A stretch of DNA of 64,000 bases. Origin: Kocuria rosea subsp. polaris. Lineage in GTDB: Bacteria; Actinomycetota; Actinomycetes; Actinomycetales; Micrococcaceae. The notes under the pieces are model-generated. The model saw only the letters and a program-made list of their open reading frames with translations. It had not been told where the DNA came from and made no database searches. Below, piece by piece: positions 26,996 to 37,174 of this stretch. Where the stretch lies: the NCBI GenBank assembly GCA_023896275.1, contig MLDA01000011.1, forward strand, positions 62,001-126,000. Reading direction: 5' to 3'. Both the position numbers and the translations under genes were made by a program. Numbering within the stretch: the first letter of the stretch is position 1; each line of letters starts with the position of its first letter.

Positions 26996-27750
26996 GCCGT
27001 CCGCTCCGGCAGCAGGCTCAAGTAGGCCGCCTCGGCCCGGCGCCTGTCTTCGTTTTCCGGCGCAAGGTGCATGAAATCCTCGAGCGGCCCTTGAAATCTC
27101 ACGCTTCCACGTTGCAAGACGAGAACCTCGTCGAAGAGGCCGTCGAGATCATCAACAAGGTGGGTCGATACGACGATCGAGTGATCGCTCCGCAGATCGC
27201 TCATGATGGTCCGGAACCGGGAACGTTCGGCCGGATCAAGACCAACTGTCGGCTCGTCTAACAGAATCAGTCTGGCACCCGTAACGAGCACTTCCGCCAG
27301 ACCCACTCGCCGCAACTGCCCACCAGATAGCGCCTTGGTCTGCTGATCTGCACTACTGCTGAGGTTGACCCGCGCCAGCGCCTCGGCGGCCCGGCGTTCG
27401 GCTTCCGAATTCCGCATTCCCTGCAACCAACCGGCGTACGCAACCTGCTGGTGAGCCGTCAGCCCGCGCAGTGCCGCCACATTTTGCGGCATGTAGCCCA
27501 CCAACTGCCGGCCGCTGGATCCTTCGATGGAAACCGAGCCGGTCGTTGGGCGCAGCCCACCGCCCAGGAGCATCAAGAGGGTCGACTTCCCTGCTCCGTT
27601 CGGACCAAGAAGCACGGTCGAACCCGGATGCACATCCCAGTCGAGGTTGTCGATTGACGGACGAGTAGCTCGCCCGTACCGAAAGGTCAGTCCACGGCAA
27701 TTCACATTGAGACTGCTGGCCACGATCAGTACTTGACCCCGACGTAGCAC
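26992..27750 (-). CDS. ABC transporter ATP-binding protein
   Basis: The ATPase subunit of the three-gene operon (252 residues with the GTG chosen here; a shorter GTG start at 27723 gives 243 and is about as likely). Walker A GPNGAGKS, Q-loop YMPQN, signature LSGGQ, Walker B LILLDEPTVGLDP and switch histidine VVSTHLVDD are all intact. It resembles CcmA/NatA-type exporters, in which a lone ATPase pairs with a membrane protein and no binding protein. No substrate-binding protein lies nearby, which points to export or lipid/antibiotic handling. Confidence 0.9.
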   Translation of the reverse strand: MLRRGQVLIVASSLNVNCRGLTFRYGRATRPSIDNLDWDVHPGSTVLLGPNGAGKSTLLMLLGGGLRPTTGSVSIEGSSGRQLVGYMPQNVAALRGLTAHQQVAYAGWLQGMRNSEAERRAAEALARVNLSSSADQQTKALSGGQLRRVGLAEVLVTGARLILLDEPTVGLDPAERSRFRTIMSDLRSDHSIVVSTHLVDDLDGLFDEVLVLQRGSVRFQGPLEDFMHLAPENEDRRRAEAAYLSLLPERTA

Positions 27751-27912
27751 GCATGGACCTTGTCGCGAGACCAGCTACTCCCGTCAACGGTCGAGATCCC
27801 AGTGTTTCGCTCCACCACGTTTGTACCCCCACATTAATTCATGCATGTTGAGAGAGCTTGCTCTCGACTGAGCCATAGGGAGTCTAGCCTCAGGGTGCCC
27901 GGTAGCGATGAA

Positions 27913-29148
27913 TCACCCGTGTCGACGAAGCGAGACCCAAGCCCACCCGGCCGCGACGAGGGCCAACGCCGCGACACAGGCGACGACGCCGGCCCAGCCG
28001 AACGGCGCGAACGCCAATCCGACGGCCCAGCCGAAGAGGCTCGAACCGCCGTAGTATCCGAGGTTGTAAAGGCCCGTGGCCTGCGCCCGGCCCGTCGGTG
28101 CGAAGGTCGAGATCCAGCCGCTCGCGACGGCGTGCGCGACGAAGAAGCCGGCCGTCAGCACCACGAGGCCGGTGATGATCGTCGGCAGCCACGTGATCAG
28201 GGTCAGGGCCAGCCCGGCGAGCATGAGCGCGATCCCGCCGAGGAGCGTGTGCAGCCGCCCGAATCGGAGGGCAAGCCGGCCGGCCCGGGGTGCCGCGAAC
28301 GTGCCGGCCAGATACGCGATGAACACGAGCGCGGTCAGCGCGGGCGCGACGAGCAGCGGCGGAGCCTCGAGCCGGAAGCCCAGGTAGTTATAGACCGCGA
28401 CGAACCCGCCCATGAGCAGTAGCGCCTGCCCGTACAGCGCCAGCAGCTGCCGGCTGCGCAGCACGGCACCCAGCTTGGCGCGGAAGCTCGGCGGGGCGCC
28501 GGCCGCCGTCGTTCCCCGCGCCGCGCGCTCGGGCACAAATCCGCGCGCGGGCGGCGAGGCGAGGATGAAGACGACGGCGGCGATCGCGGCGATCACGGTC
28601 ACAGCGCCGAAGCCGAACCGCCACGAGGCGAGCTCGCCGAGCGGTCCGGCCACGAGGCGACCGGAGAGCCCGCCCACCGTGTTCCCCGAGACGAAGAGGC
28701 CCGCGGCCGTCGCGACGCCGGCCGGCGTCAGCTCCTCGGAGAGGTACGCCATGGCCGTGGCCGGGATCCCCGCGATCGCGGCGCCCTGGGCCGCGCGCAG
28801 CGCGAGCAGCCACGCGAAGTCCGGGGCGAAGCTCACGGCGATGCCGAGCACGACGGCGGCGATCATCGCGATCGTCAGCGCCCGCTGCCGGCCCAGCCGG
28901 TCGGCGACGATGCTCCACGGGAGCACGGCGAGCGCCAGCCCGCCGGTCGCCGCGGACACCGACAGCGCGGCCTGGGGCTCGGTGACGACCAGGTCGCGGG
29001 AGAGCGACGGAAGCATACCCTGTGCGGAATACAGCTGGCAGAAGGCCGCGATCCCGGCGGCGAAGAGGGCGACGATGATGCGCCGATACTCGGCCGTTCC
29101 GGGCGCGTAGCCGCGCCACCCGGGGTCGCCAGCGCTCGCACTCGTCAC
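27913..29148 (-). CDS. MFS exporter
   Basis: A 411-residue, 12-helix major facilitator protein like YnfM/arabinose-efflux proteins. The cytoplasmic loop motif [10 protein letters not shown] follows helix 2. The central loop is [17 protein letters not shown], and [22 protein letters not shown] lies in the C-terminal half. The start is GTG near the promoter of the divergent pxpA, so its own promoter overlaps that region. No close ribosome site is seen. Substrate unknown. Confidence 0.88.
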   Translation of the reverse strand: MTSASAGDPGWRGYAPGTAEYRRIIVALFAAGIAAFCQLYSAQGMLPSLSRDLVVTEPQAALSVSAATGGLALAVLPWSIVADRLGRQRALTIAMIAAVVLGIAVSFAPDFAWLLALRAAQGAAIAGIPATAMAYLSEELTPAGVATAAGLFVSGNTVGGLSGRLVAGPLGELASWRFGFGAVTVIAAIAAVVFILASPPARGFVPERAARGTTAAGAPPSFRAKLGAVLRSRQLLALYGQALLLMGGFVAVYNYLGFRLEAPPLLVAPALTALVFIAYLAGTFAAPRAGRLALRFGRLHTLLGGIALMLAGLALTLITWLPTIITGLVVLTAGFFVAHAVASGWISTFAPTGRAQATGLYNLGYYGGSSLFGWAVGLAFAPFGWAGVVACVAALALVAAGWAWVSLRRHG

Positions 29149-29185
29149 CTTCGCACTCTACGCCCGCCGCGCGCCCGTCATGAAA

Positions 29186-29198
29186 ATTGTTGAACAAT
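29186..29198. promoter_or_regulatory. palindromic operator at the pxpA promoter
   Basis: ATTGTTGAACAAT is a perfect 6-bp inverted repeat around one central base. It overlaps a -35-like TTGAAC (29190-29195) with CATGCT 17 bases on. The TTGT-N3-ACAA layout fits operators of FCD-type GntR repressors, and such a regulator is encoded at 33529. The same core occurs twice at 42887-42920. Confidence 0.65.
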
Positions 29199-29251
29199 CC
29201 TGCCGAATGCGGCATGCTGGAGGAACGAGCAACGAGACGGAGGTCACTTCC

Positions 29252-30010
29252 ATGGCACACATCGATCTGAATTCGGACGTCGGCGAGTCCTTCGGCAACT
29301 GGTCGATGGGCGACGACGCCGCGATCTTCGAATCCGTCTCGAGCGCCAACGTCGCCTGCGGTTTCCATGCCGGGGACCCGACGACGATCGCGCAGACCTG
29401 CCGCGACGCGGCCGCCGCGAACATCACGATCGGGGCGCACGTCGGCTACCGGGACCTGGCCGGATTCGGCCGCCGCTTCCTCGACTGCTCCCGCACCGAG
29501 CTCGCCGACGACGTGCTCTACCAGCTCGGCGCCCTGCAGGCCATGGCGGCCGCAACTGGCAAACGCATCCACTACGTCAAGCCCCACGGGGCGCTCTACA
29601 ACGCGATCGTCACCCACGAGACGCACGCGGCCGCCGTCGTCGACGCCGTCCTGGCCTTCGGCGGAGACCTGCCGATCCTCGGCCTCCCCGGCTCGGCGGT
29701 GCACGCCAAGGCCGAGGCGGCGGGCCTGCGCACCGCCACGGAGGCCTTCGCCGACCGCAACTACACGCCGGAGGGGACCCTGGTCTCCCGCCGCGAACCG
29801 AACGCCGTCATCCACGACCCCGAGACCGTCGCCGCGAACATGGTGCGCCTGGCGACCGCGGGCGAAATCGTCGCCGTCGACGGTTCCGTACTCACGGTCG
29901 ACGCCGAGAGCATCTGCGTGCACTCCGACACCCCCGGCGCGGTCGCCATGGCCGCCGCCGTGCGCCGCGGCCTCGAGGACGCCGGCGTGCACATCCGGAG
30001 TTTCGCGTGA
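29252..30010 (+). CDS. pxpA: 5-oxoprolinase subunit A (LamB/YcsF family)
   Basis: 252 residues. Component A of the ATP-dependent 5-oxoprolinase that opens 5-oxoproline to glutamate with PxpB and PxpC. Family signatures are [14 protein letters not shown] at the N-terminus, [29 protein letters not shown] and [12 protein letters not shown] chosen behind GGAGG; an upstream in-frame ATG lies in the operator region and lacks a ribosome site. Its stop overlaps the GTG of the next gene. An FCD-GntR regulator gene ends the operon. Confidence 0.94.
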   Translation: MAHIDLNSDVGESFGNWSMGDDAAIFESVSSANVACGFHAGDPTTIAQTCRDAAAANITIGAHVGYRDLAGFGRRFLDCSRTELADDVLYQLGALQAMAAATGKRIHYVKPHGALYNAIVTHETHAAAVVDAVLAFGGDLPILGLPGSAVHAKAEAAGLRTATEAFADRNYTPEGTLVSRREPNAVIHDPETVAANMVRLATAGEIVAVDGSVLTVDAESICVHSDTPGAVAMAAAVRRGLEDAGVHIRSFA

Positions 30011-33000
30011 AACGCTTCGAGGTCCGCCCGTTCGGCGACCGGGCGCTGCTCATCGAGCTGGAGGGCCTCGACGACGTCCTGGCCCTGCAGGCCGAGCTCG
30101 CCGAGCGCCCGCTGCCCGGGCAGAGCGAGGTCATCGCCGCCGCCACGACCGTACTGCTCCGCGCCGACTCGCCCGCCGCGGCGCGACGCCTGGGTGAGCG
30201 CCTGCGCGCGGGCCTGCCCGCGGCCGCGGGAACCACCGGCACGGGCCGCCTCGTCGAGATCGACGTCGTGTACGACGGCGACGACCTCGCCGAGGTCTCC
30301 CGCCTCACCGGGCTCAGCACCGAGGCCGTCGTCTCCGCGCACACCGGCACGGAGTGGACCGGCGCCTTCGGCGGATTCGCGCCGGGCTTCACCTACCTCA
30401 GCGGCGGCGATCCGCGCCTGGAGGTGCCGCGCCGGGACAGCCCCCGCACCGCCGTGCCCGCCGGGTCGGTCGCCCTCGCCGGCGAATACTCGGCCGTCTA
30501 CCCGCGCGAGAGCCCGGGCGGCTGGCAGCTCATCGGCCGCACCGACGCCGTCCTCTGGGACCTTGGGCGCGAGCAGCCGGCGCTCATCGCCCCGCTGGAC
30601 CGCGTGCGCTTCCGCGCCGCAACCGAACGCCTCAGCCTGAGCGAAGCCACCAGCAACCGCGCAGGTGCTGCCCCCGAGGCCTCCCCCGCGGACGCGCCGT
30701 TCGCCTCGGAGCCCGGCCTCGAGGTCCTCGACCCGGGCCTGCAGTGCCTCGTCCAGGACCTCGGCCGCGCCGGCCAGGCCGCCCTCGGCGTGCCCGTCTC
30801 GGGCGCCGCCGACCGCCCGGCCGCCGCCCAGGCCAATCGCCTGCTGGGCAATCGGGCGGCGGACGCCGTGATCGAAATCCTGCTCTCGCGGGCGCGCTTC
30901 CGCGCGGTCGGCGACCAGGTGCTCGCCCTGACCGGGGCCACCGCCGACGCGGTCGTCACCCCCGCCACCTCCGACGATCGCCGGGTCCAGCGCCCGGCGC
31001 CCTTCGACGCCCCGTTCGCGCTGCTGGACGGCGAAACCCTGGATCTCTCCCCCGCGTCGGCCGGCCTGCGCACGTACCTCGGGCTCCGCGGCGGCATCGC
31101 GGCCGAGTCCACCCTCGGCAGCCGCGCGACCGACTCGCTCTCCGGGCTCGGCCCGGCCCCGCTGACCGCCGGCGCGCGCCTGCCCCGGCTCACCTCGCCC
31201 CGCCTGCGCCCGGTCGGGGCGCCCGAGCCCAGCACCCTGCGCATCCCCGGCCCGCACGACGACGGCGCCGCGACCCTGCGCTTCGTGCCCGGCCCGCGCG
31301 CAGACTGGTTCGGTGATGAGGAGCTGGCGCGGTTCGCAGAGCAGACCTGGACCGTCGCGGCCGACTCCAATCGGGTGGGCCTGCGCCTGTGCCTCGAGGA
31401 GCCCTCGCCCGGCGACGCCGCTGCAGCGGCTGAACCGGGGTCCGCCACCGCGCGCGGCCCGCTGGTCCGCCAGCGCGACGGGGAGCTCGCGAGCGAACCG
31501 ATGGTCGCCGGCGCGCTCCAGGTCCCCCCGTCCGGCCTGCCCGTGCTGTTCATGGCCGACCACCCGGTCACGGGCGGCTACCCGGTGATCGGCACGGTCA
31601 TCGGCGAGGACCTCTCCATCGCTGCCCAGCTGCCGCCCGGGTCCCGGGTCCGTTTCCGCGCCGTCGCACCCGGCACGACCCCCGCGGCCCGCGCGGACCC
31701 GGCGCACGGTGCGACGCCGTCGTCTGCCTCCGCCCCCGCACCGAAGACACCCACCGGAAGGAACACCGTGCTAAAGAAGGTCCTGATCGCCAACCGCGGC
31801 GAGATCGCCGTCCGCATCGCCCGTGCCTGCGCGGACGCGGGCCTGACGTCGGTGGCCGTCTACTCGGATCCCGACGCCGACGCGCTGCACGTGCGCCGCG
31901 CCGACGAGGCGTACCCGCTCACCGGCGTCGCCGGCGCCGAGACGTACCTGAACATCGAGAAGGTGCTGGACGCGGCCCGCCGCTCCGGCGCCGACGCCGT
32001 ACACCCCGGGTACGGCTTCCTCTCGGAGAACGCGGACTTCGCCCAGGCCGTGATCGACGCCGGCCTGGCGTGGATCGGGCCGGACCCGGAGACGATCCGC
32101 GCCCTCGGCAACAAGGTGACCGCGCGCGACATCGCGGTGGCCGCCGGCGCCCCGCTCGTACCCGGCAGCGACGGCCCCGTCGAGTCCGCCGACGCGGCCC
32201 GCGCGTTCGCCGAGGAGCACGGGTTGCCGATCATCATCAAGGCCGCCCACGGCGGCGGCGGCCGCGGCATGCGCATCGCCCGCGAGCTGGGCGAGGTGGA
32301 GGAGGCCTTCGCCTCCGCGGTGCGCGAGGCCGAGGTCGCGTTCGGTCGCGGCGAGTGCTTCGTCGAGCGCTTCCTCGACAAGCCGCGCCACGTGGAGGCA
32401 CAAGTCCTCGCGGACCGCCACGGGAACGTCGTCGTGGTGGGCACGCGCGACTGCTCGCTGCAGCGCCGGAACCAGAAGCTCGTGGAGGAGGCTCCGGCAC
32501 CGTTCCTGACCGAGGACCAGCGCGCGCGCATCCACGAGTCCGCCCGCGAGATCTGCCGGACCGCCGGCTACACGGGTGCCGGGACCGTCGAATTCCTCGT
32601 CGCCCCGGACGGGCTGATCTCCTTCCTAGAGGTGAACACGCGCCTGCAGGTCGAGCACCCCATCACCGAGGAGACCACCGGCGTCGATCTCGTCGCAGAG
32701 CAGTTCCGGATCGCGGCGGGCGAGCCGCTGTCCCTGACGCAGGACCCGGCACCGCGCGGGCACGCGTTCGAATTCCGCATCAACGCCGAAGACCCGGCGC
32801 GCGGTTTCCTGCCCGCCCCCGGCGACGTGGCCCGGTTCGACGTGCCCACCGGCGCGGGCATCCGCGTCGACACCGGCGTGCGCACCGGCTCGTCCGTCCC
32901 GGCCGCCTACGACTCGCTCATGGCCAAGCTCATCGTCGTCGGCGCCACCCGCGAACAGGCCCTGGCGCGCGCCCGGGTAGCGCTCGACGAGTTCGTCATC

Positions 33001-33519
33001 GACGGCGTGCCGAGCGTGCTGCCCTTCCACCGCGCCGTCGTCGTGGACCCGGCGTTCGCGGGCAACGAGGAGTTCGGCGTCTTCACCACATGGATCGATG
33101 ACGCCTTCCAGCCCGGCGCCTCCGCCGTCGAGGGCTCCGAGGACACCGCGCTGCCCGCTCGGGACGGCCGCCGCGAGCGGATCACGGTCGACATCGACGG
33201 GAAGGGTGTCCAGGTCGGCGTCCCCGCGGACCTGCTGGCCGCGTTGCGCGCCGGCGGCGGGGCCCCGTCCGGATCCGGGCAGGAGAAGCACGACGACGGC
33301 GCGGCCGACGCCGTCGTGTCGCCGGTGGAGAGCAACCTGGTCAAGTGGGTGGCTGAGGACGGCACCCGCATCGAGGCCGGGGACCCGGTGGCCATCGTAG
33401 AGGCGATGAAGATGGAGTCGCCCGTGCCCGCGCACCGCGCCGGGGTGTTCTGCCGCGGCGACCAGGAGCCGGGGCAGGGTGTGAAGCGCGGCGAGGCACT
33501 CGGGAGGATCGACGGATAG
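30007..33519 (+). CDS. PxpB-PxpC-biotin carboxylase-biotin carrier single frame
   Basis: One uninterrupted frame of 1170 residues. Residues 1 to about 213 are PxpB/KipI ([21 protein letters not shown]). About 235-555 are PxpC/KipA ([30 protein letters not shown]). About 556-587 are a Pro/Ala-rich linker. From 588 there is a biotin carboxylase ([22 protein letters not shown]-grasp [28 protein letters not shown]). The end is a biotinyl domain with acceptor Lys1135 in EAMKMES. Urea carboxylase has the same parts in another order. PxpBC hydrolyses 5-oxoproline with PxpA; the carboxylase role is unknown. GTG start overlaps the pxpA stop. A strong internal ribosome site (31756) could also yield a separate carboxylase of 583 residues, close to free-standing homologues. 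Confidence 0.85.
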   Translation: MKRFEVRPFGDRALLIELEGLDDVLALQAELAERPLPGQSEVIAAATTVLLRADSPAAARRLGERLRAGLPAAAGTTGTGRLVEIDVVYDGDDLAEVSRLTGLSTEAVVSAHTGTEWTGAFGGFAPGFTYLSGGDPRLEVPRRDSPRTAVPAGSVALAGEYSAVYPRESPGGWQLIGRTDAVLWDLGREQPALIAPLDRVRFRAATERLSLSEATSNRAGAAPEASPADAPFASEPGLEVLDPGLQCLVQDLGRAGQAALGVPVSGAADRPAAAQANRLLGNRAADAVIEILLSRARFRAVGDQVLALTGATADAVVTPATSDDRRVQRPAPFDAPFALLDGETLDLSPASAGLRTYLGLRGGIAAESTLGSRATDSLSGLGPAPLTAGARLPRLTSPRLRPVGAPEPSTLRIPGPHDDGAATLRFVPGPRADWFGDEELARFAEQTWTVAADSNRVGLRLCLEEPSPGDAAAAAEPGSATARGPLVRQRDGELASEPMVAGALQVPPSGLPVLFMADHPVTGGYPVIGTVIGEDLSIAAQLPPGSRVRFRAVAPGTTPAARADPAHGATPSSASAPAPKTPTGRNTVLKKVLIANRGEIAVRIARACADAGLTSVAVYSDPDADALHVRRADEAYPLTGVAGAETYLNIEKVLDAARRSGADAVHPGYGFLSENADFAQAVIDAGLAWIGPDPETIRALGNKVTARDIAVAAGAPLVPGSDGPVESADAARAFAEEHGLPIIIKAAHGGGGRGMRIARELGEVEEAFASAVREAEVAFGRGECFVERFLDKPRHVEAQVLADRHGNVVVVGTRDCSLQRRNQKLVEEAPAPFLTEDQRARIHESAREICRTAGYTGAGTVEFLVAPDGLISFLEVNTRLQVEHPITEETTGVDLVAEQFRIAAGEPLSLTQDPAPRGHAFEFRINAEDPARGFLPAPGDVARFDVPTGAGIRVDTGVRTGSSVPAAYDSLMAKLIVVGATREQALARARVALDEFVIDGVPSVLPFHRAVVVDPAFAGNEEFGVFTTWIDDAFQPGASAVEGSEDTALPARDGRRERITVDIDGKGVQVGVPADLLAALRAGGGAPSGSGQEKHDDGAADAVVSPVESNLVKWVAEDGTRIEAGDPVAIVEAMKMESPVPAHRAGVFCRGDQEPGQGVKRGEALGRIDG
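31756..31770 (+). promoter_or_regulatory. internal ribosome site and GTG inside the fused frame
   Basis: GGAAGGA sits five bases ahead of an in-frame GTG (31768-31770), exactly where the biotin carboxylase domain begins ([12 protein letters not shown]). This is a better ribosome site than the GTG at 30007 has. The carboxylase may therefore be made separately, as well as or instead of as a fusion. Confidence 0.6.
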
Positions 33520-33528
33520 ATTGGTCTC

Positions 33529-34212
33529 ATGCCAGTTCCCCGCCCGATCAGCTACGCGTTCCCCGACGAAACCGCCCCGCACGCCCACACCGGGGCGTGG
33601 GTCGCGTCCGTGCTCCGCACGTCGATCGCTGACGGGCAGCTCGCGCCGGGCACGAAGCTCTCGGAGCAGCGGCTCGCCGAGGAGTTGAAGGTCTCCCGCA
33701 ACACCCTGCGCGAGGCCTTCACGGTGCTGGCGGGCGAGCTGATCGTGACCCGGCTTCCGAACCGGGGCGTGTTCGTGACGGCCCCGGACGCTGAGCAGAT
33801 CCGGGAGATCTACCGGGTCCGGCGCCTCCTCGAGCCCGCCGCCATCCTCTGGGGAACGCGCCTCGACGTACCGGCCCTGGAGGGTGTGGTCGAGACCGCG
33901 CAGCGAGCCCGCACCGACGGCGACATCGCCGCGATGGCCTCGGCGAACCAGCGGTTCCACGAACAGCTGATCCGGGCCACGGAGAGCAGCCAGGTCGAGC
34001 GGCTCATGACGCAGGTGCTAGCGCAGATGCGCCTGGTGTTCCACGCTATGCACCGCGCCCCGGACTTCCATTCCCACTACGTGGACGCGAACATCGCGCT
34101 GGTCCAGCTGCTGCGGGACGGCCGGCGCACCGAGGCGGCCGACGAGCTGCGCGTCTACCTGGATCGAGCCGAGGCCGAGCTGATCGAGCACCTCGGAGCA
34201 TCGGCCCCCTGA
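33529..34212 (+). CDS. GntR-family regulator, FCD subfamily
   Basis: A 227-residue repressor with an N-terminal winged helix (SIADGQLAPGTKLSEQRLAEELKVSRNTLREAF, about 30-62) and a C-terminal all-helical FCD ligand domain. The FCD metal or ligand residues are partly visible in IREIYRVRRLLEPAAI and NQRFHEQLIRATESSQ. It begins nine bases after the biotin-carrier end, so it is in the pxp operon. It is the natural candidate to bind the palindromes at 29186 and 42887-42920. The effector is perhaps 5-oxoproline. This is inference from position and operator type. Confidence 0.9.
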   Translation: MPVPRPISYAFPDETAPHAHTGAWVASVLRTSIADGQLAPGTKLSEQRLAEELKVSRNTLREAFTVLAGELIVTRLPNRGVFVTAPDAEQIREIYRVRRLLEPAAILWGTRLDVPALEGVVETAQRARTDGDIAAMASANQRFHEQLIRATESSQVERLMTQVLAQMRLVFHAMHRAPDFHSHYVDANIALVQLLRDGRRTEAADELRVYLDRAEAELIEHLGASAP

Positions 34213-34224
34213 CAGCCGGACGCT

Positions 34225-35334
34225 TCACGCTACGTCGCGCTCCTCCACCGTCAGCTTGGACAGGACGTCTTCATCCACGGAGACGCCCAGCCCCGGACGG
34301 TCGGTGACCAGAACCTCCGGCACCGCGTACAGAAGATCGCCGGGCTCCTGGAGGAACTTCAATGGCCCGGAGAGTTCGGTGGAAACGATGCTCGGGTGGC
34401 TCAGGGCCAGGTGGAAACCAGCCGCGGATCCGATGCTCGTCTCCAACATCGAACCGACCTGAACCCGAAGCCCGCCGAGCGACGCCTGCGTCGCCAGCCG
34501 GTGACAGGGAGTGATCCCCCCGCTCTTCATGAGCTTCAGGTTCACCATGTCCACTGACCGGTCACGCACGAACGGCAGCAGGTCGGTGGAATCCACCACG
34601 GCCTCGTCTGCCATGAGTTCGACGTCGGTGTGCTGACGCAGAAGCCGGAAGCCGTCCTTGTCATCGGCGGGGATCGGCTGTTCGACCCAGTCGATCCCGA
34701 AGGGCTCCAGGTCGCGAATCATCCGGCGCGCGGTGGCGATGTCGTCCCAGCCCTGATTGGCGTCGATCCGGATCCCCAGGTCGTTGCCGATGGCCTCACG
34801 GACGGCACGGACTCTGTGGATGTCCAGGCCGTCCCGCCCACCCAGTTTCATCTTCAGGTGCCGGTAGCCTTCGGCCCGAGCCTCGACGGCCTGACGAGCG
34901 AGGACGTCGGGATCGAGGATGCTCATGACCCGAGCCACCGTCGGCTGTTCAGCCTTTCGGCCCCCGAGCAACGCGTAGACCGGTCGCCCCGCCGCTTTCC
35001 CGGCCAAGTCCCAGCAGGCAATGTCGACAGCCGCCTTAGCCGCCCCGCACCCTTTAAGGATCCGGTCGAGTTTTTGGTGGATAGCGGTGATGTCGCGCGG
35101 ATCCATCCCGATGACTGCTGGGACCAGCTCGGCGGCCAGCGTCTCCAGCACGCCGCGCTGGGTTTCCCCGGTGATGTGTCCGTCCGGGACGCTTTCGCCG
35201 TAGCCGATGAGTCCAGTGTCGGTCTCCAGCCGCAGAATGACACTCGGCATCGTGTCGTAGGTGTCGTAGGCGACCACGAAGGGTTCGTGCAGCGGGAGCT
35301 CGATGAGCGCAATCTTTGCGCCGGTGATTTTCAT
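34225..35334 (-). CDS. enolase-superfamily epimerase/racemase (MR/MLE)
   Basis: 369 residues; the muconate lactonising enzyme/dipeptide epimerase branch of the enolase superfamily. The catalytic K-x-K pair is Lys161/Lys163 (LKMKLGG). Mg ligands are Asp191 (DANQGW), Glu218 (EQP) and Asp243 (ADEAV). The opposite base is in KLMKSGG (267-273). Dipeptide epimerases share DANQGW and KLMKxGG, so L-Ala-D/L-Glu-type or N-acylamino-acid epimerisation is likely; specificity is unproven. Last gene of the operon GNAT-SBP-permease-ATPase-epimerase. It converges with the GntR gene. Confidence 0.88.
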   Translation of the reverse strand: MKITGAKIALIELPLHEPFVVAYDTYDTMPSVILRLETDTGLIGYGESVPDGHITGETQRGVLETLAAELVPAVIGMDPRDITAIHQKLDRILKGCGAAKAAVDIACWDLAGKAAGRPVYALLGGRKAEQPTVARVMSILDPDVLARQAVEARAEGYRHLKMKLGGRDGLDIHRVRAVREAIGNDLGIRIDANQGWDDIATARRMIRDLEPFGIDWVEQPIPADDKDGFRLLRQHTDVELMADEAVVDSTDLLPFVRDRSVDMVNLKLMKSGGITPCHRLATQASLGGLRVQVGSMLETSIGSAAGFHLALSHPSIVSTELSGPLKFLQEPGDLLYAVPEVLVTDRPGLGVSVDEDVLSKLTVEERDVA

Positions 35335-35387
35335 GCGTTGTGACTCGTTTCGGGGTTCTTGTGGGAGGCGGCCGGTCGGGGCGGTGC

Positions 35388-36197
35388 CTACATGACGCTG
35401 TCGAGGAAGGAGATGGTGCGCGGGTGCCGCGGCGCATCGAGCACCTCGGTGGGCGGCCCGGCCTCCACGACCACACCGTCGTCCATGAAGACGACCTGAT
35501 CGGCGGCACCGCGGGCGAAGCCAATCTCGTGCGTCACCACGATCATGGTCATGCCGTCGGCCGCCAGTTGCCGCATCACGTCCAGGACCTCCCCGACCAG
35601 TTCGGGGTCCAGCGCGCTGGTGGGTTCGTCAAAGAGCAGCAGCTGCGGCTCCATGGCCAGGGCGCGGGCGATGGCCACCCGCTGCTGCTGGCCGCCCGAA
35701 AGCTGCGCCGGGTATGCGCCCGCCAGATGCGCCAGGCCGACGCGGTCGAGCAGTTCCATGCCCCGCTGCCGGGCCTGCTGTTTGGGAAGCTTTCGGACCC
35801 CGACGGGAGCGGCCCAGATGTTCTCCAGCGCGGTCAGGTGGGGAAAGAGGTTGAAGCGCTGAAACACCATGCCAATGCCGCGGCGCTGCCGGGCGACCTC
35901 ACGCGGGTTCATCTCGTAGAGCCGGTTGCGGCGGCGCGTGTAGCCGATGAGTTCGCCGTCCACGGAGATCCGGCCGCCGTCGATGCGTTCGAGGTGGTTG
36001 ATGCAGCGCAGGAACGTGGACTTGCCTGACCCGGAGGGCCCGAGCAGGCACATCACCTCGCCGGCGTTGACGGAAAGCGAGATGCCCTTGAGGACCTCGA
36101 GGCTGCCGTAGTGCTTGCGCACGTTCCGGGCCACGACGAGCGGCTCGCGGACGGCGTCGTCCAGCAGCGACTTGGGTGTTGCGAGCGTGCCGCTCAT
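35388..36197 (-). CDS. polar amino-acid ABC transporter ATPase
   Basis: 269 residues of the GlnQ/HisP type. Walker A LLGPSGSGKST, Q-loop FQRFNLFPHLT, signature LSGGQQQRVAIARAL and Walker B LLLFDEPTSALDP are intact. The insertion LIGYTRRRNRLYEMNP between Walker A and the Q-loop is longer than in GlnQ. Its ATG overlaps the permease stop (ATGA). Together with the permease and binding protein it forms an amino-acid importer feeding the epimerase encoded 53 bases downstream. Confidence 0.94.
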   Translation of the reverse strand: MSGTLATPKSLLDDAVREPLVVARNVRKHYGSLEVLKGISLSVNAGEVMCLLGPSGSGKSTFLRCINHLERIDGGRISVDGELIGYTRRRNRLYEMNPREVARQRRGIGMVFQRFNLFPHLTALENIWAAPVGVRKLPKQQARQRGMELLDRVGLAHLAGAYPAQLSGGQQQRVAIARALAMEPQLLLFDEPTSALDPELVGEVLDVMRQLAADGMTMIVVTHEIGFARGAADQVVFMDDGVVVEAGPPTEVLDAPRHPRTISFLDSVM

Positions 36198-37174
36198 GAG
36201 CGGGTTCCTTTCGGAGAGGCGGGGGCCGCGGGCCCGTGGAGCTTGGCCAACAGCCGGCCGATCGGGCTCGGGCCGCGGGGCCGGCCGGCGCCGCGCCCGT
36301 AGTGCCGTTCGAGGTAGTACTGGGGCACGGACAACACGGACGTCAGGAACAGGTACCAGCAGCTGACCACGATGAGCAGCTCCACCTGCTTCAGGTTCTG
36401 CGCGGAGATCTGCGTCGCGACCGTGTACAGCTCCAGCACCGCGATCACGGACAGCAGGGAGGTGTTCTTCAGCATCGAGATCGTCTCATTGCCCATGGGC
36501 GGGATGATGACCCGCATGGCCTGCGGCAGCAGCACCCGCATCAGCGTGTACGCCGGGGACATGCCCAGCGAGTAGGAGGCCTCGCGCTGGCCTTCGTCCA
36601 CCGAGAGCATGCCGCCGCGGATGATCTCCGCCGAGTACGCCGCCTGGTTCAGGGTCAGCGCCAGCAGGCCGGCGACGAAGGCGGGCACCAGGGTGTTCGT
36701 GTCGATCGCGAACCACGTGATCCCGGTGAAGGGGACGCCGAGGGAAATCTGGGAGTAGAGCAGGCCCAGGTAGCCCCAGAACACGATCTGGATGAGCAGC
36801 GGCGTGCCCCGAAAGACCCACACGTAGAACCAGGCGAACGCGTTCATGACGGGGTTGCGTGCCAGGCGCATGACAGCGAGCAGGATGCCGAGCACCGTGG
36901 AGACGAGCATCGAGACCACGGTGAGCAGCAAGGTCAGGCCGATGCCGTCGAGGATGCGCGGGTGGAACAGGTAGGCGGCGATCGCCGAGTGGTCGATGTT
37001 CGGGTTGGACCACAGGGAGACGGCGAGCGCGACGCCGCTGCCGGCGAGCAGCGCGGCCACTACCCAGCGCCACGGGTGTCGCAGCGGGACGGCGACGACG
37101 TCGTGCTCGGCCTCGCGCGTCGTCCCGGGGTCCGGGGCGCCGCCGCGGCGGTTGAGGGTCATCTCCCGGGTCAC
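36194..37174 (-). CDS. polar amino-acid ABC transporter permease
   Basis: 326 residues, HisM/GlnP family. A cytosolic N-terminus of about 30 residues precedes about six helices. The EAA loop REASYSLGMSPAYTLMRVLLPQAMRVIIPP contacts the ATPase. WFYVWVFRGTPLLIQIVFW is the family's helix 3 signature. A 25-residue tail rich in Pro/Arg is unusual. GTG overlaps the binding-protein stop; an ATG four codons in is the alternative start. No second permease is encoded, so it probably works as a homodimer. Confidence 0.93.
   Translation of the reverse strand: MTREMTLNRRGGAPDPGTTREAEHDVVAVPLRHPWRWVVAALLAGSGVALAVSLWSNPNIDHSAIAAYLFHPRILDGIGLTLLLTVVSMLVSTVLGILLAVMRLARNPVMNAFAWFYVWVFRGTPLLIQIVFWGYLGLLYSQISLGVPFTGITWFAIDTNTLVPAFVAGLLALTLNQAAYSAEIIRGGMLSVDEGQREASYSLGMSPAYTLMRVLLPQAMRVIIPPMGNETISMLKNTSLLSVIAVLELYTVATQISAQNLKQVELLIVVSCWYLFLTSVLSVPQYYLERHYGRGAGRPRGPSPIGRLLAKLHGPAAPASPKGTRS

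Noticed and set aside
29761-31707. Minus-strand frame of 648 codons opposite the pxp genes
   Set aside because: Compositional shadow of GC-rich coding DNA on the plus strand, with no recognisable domain.
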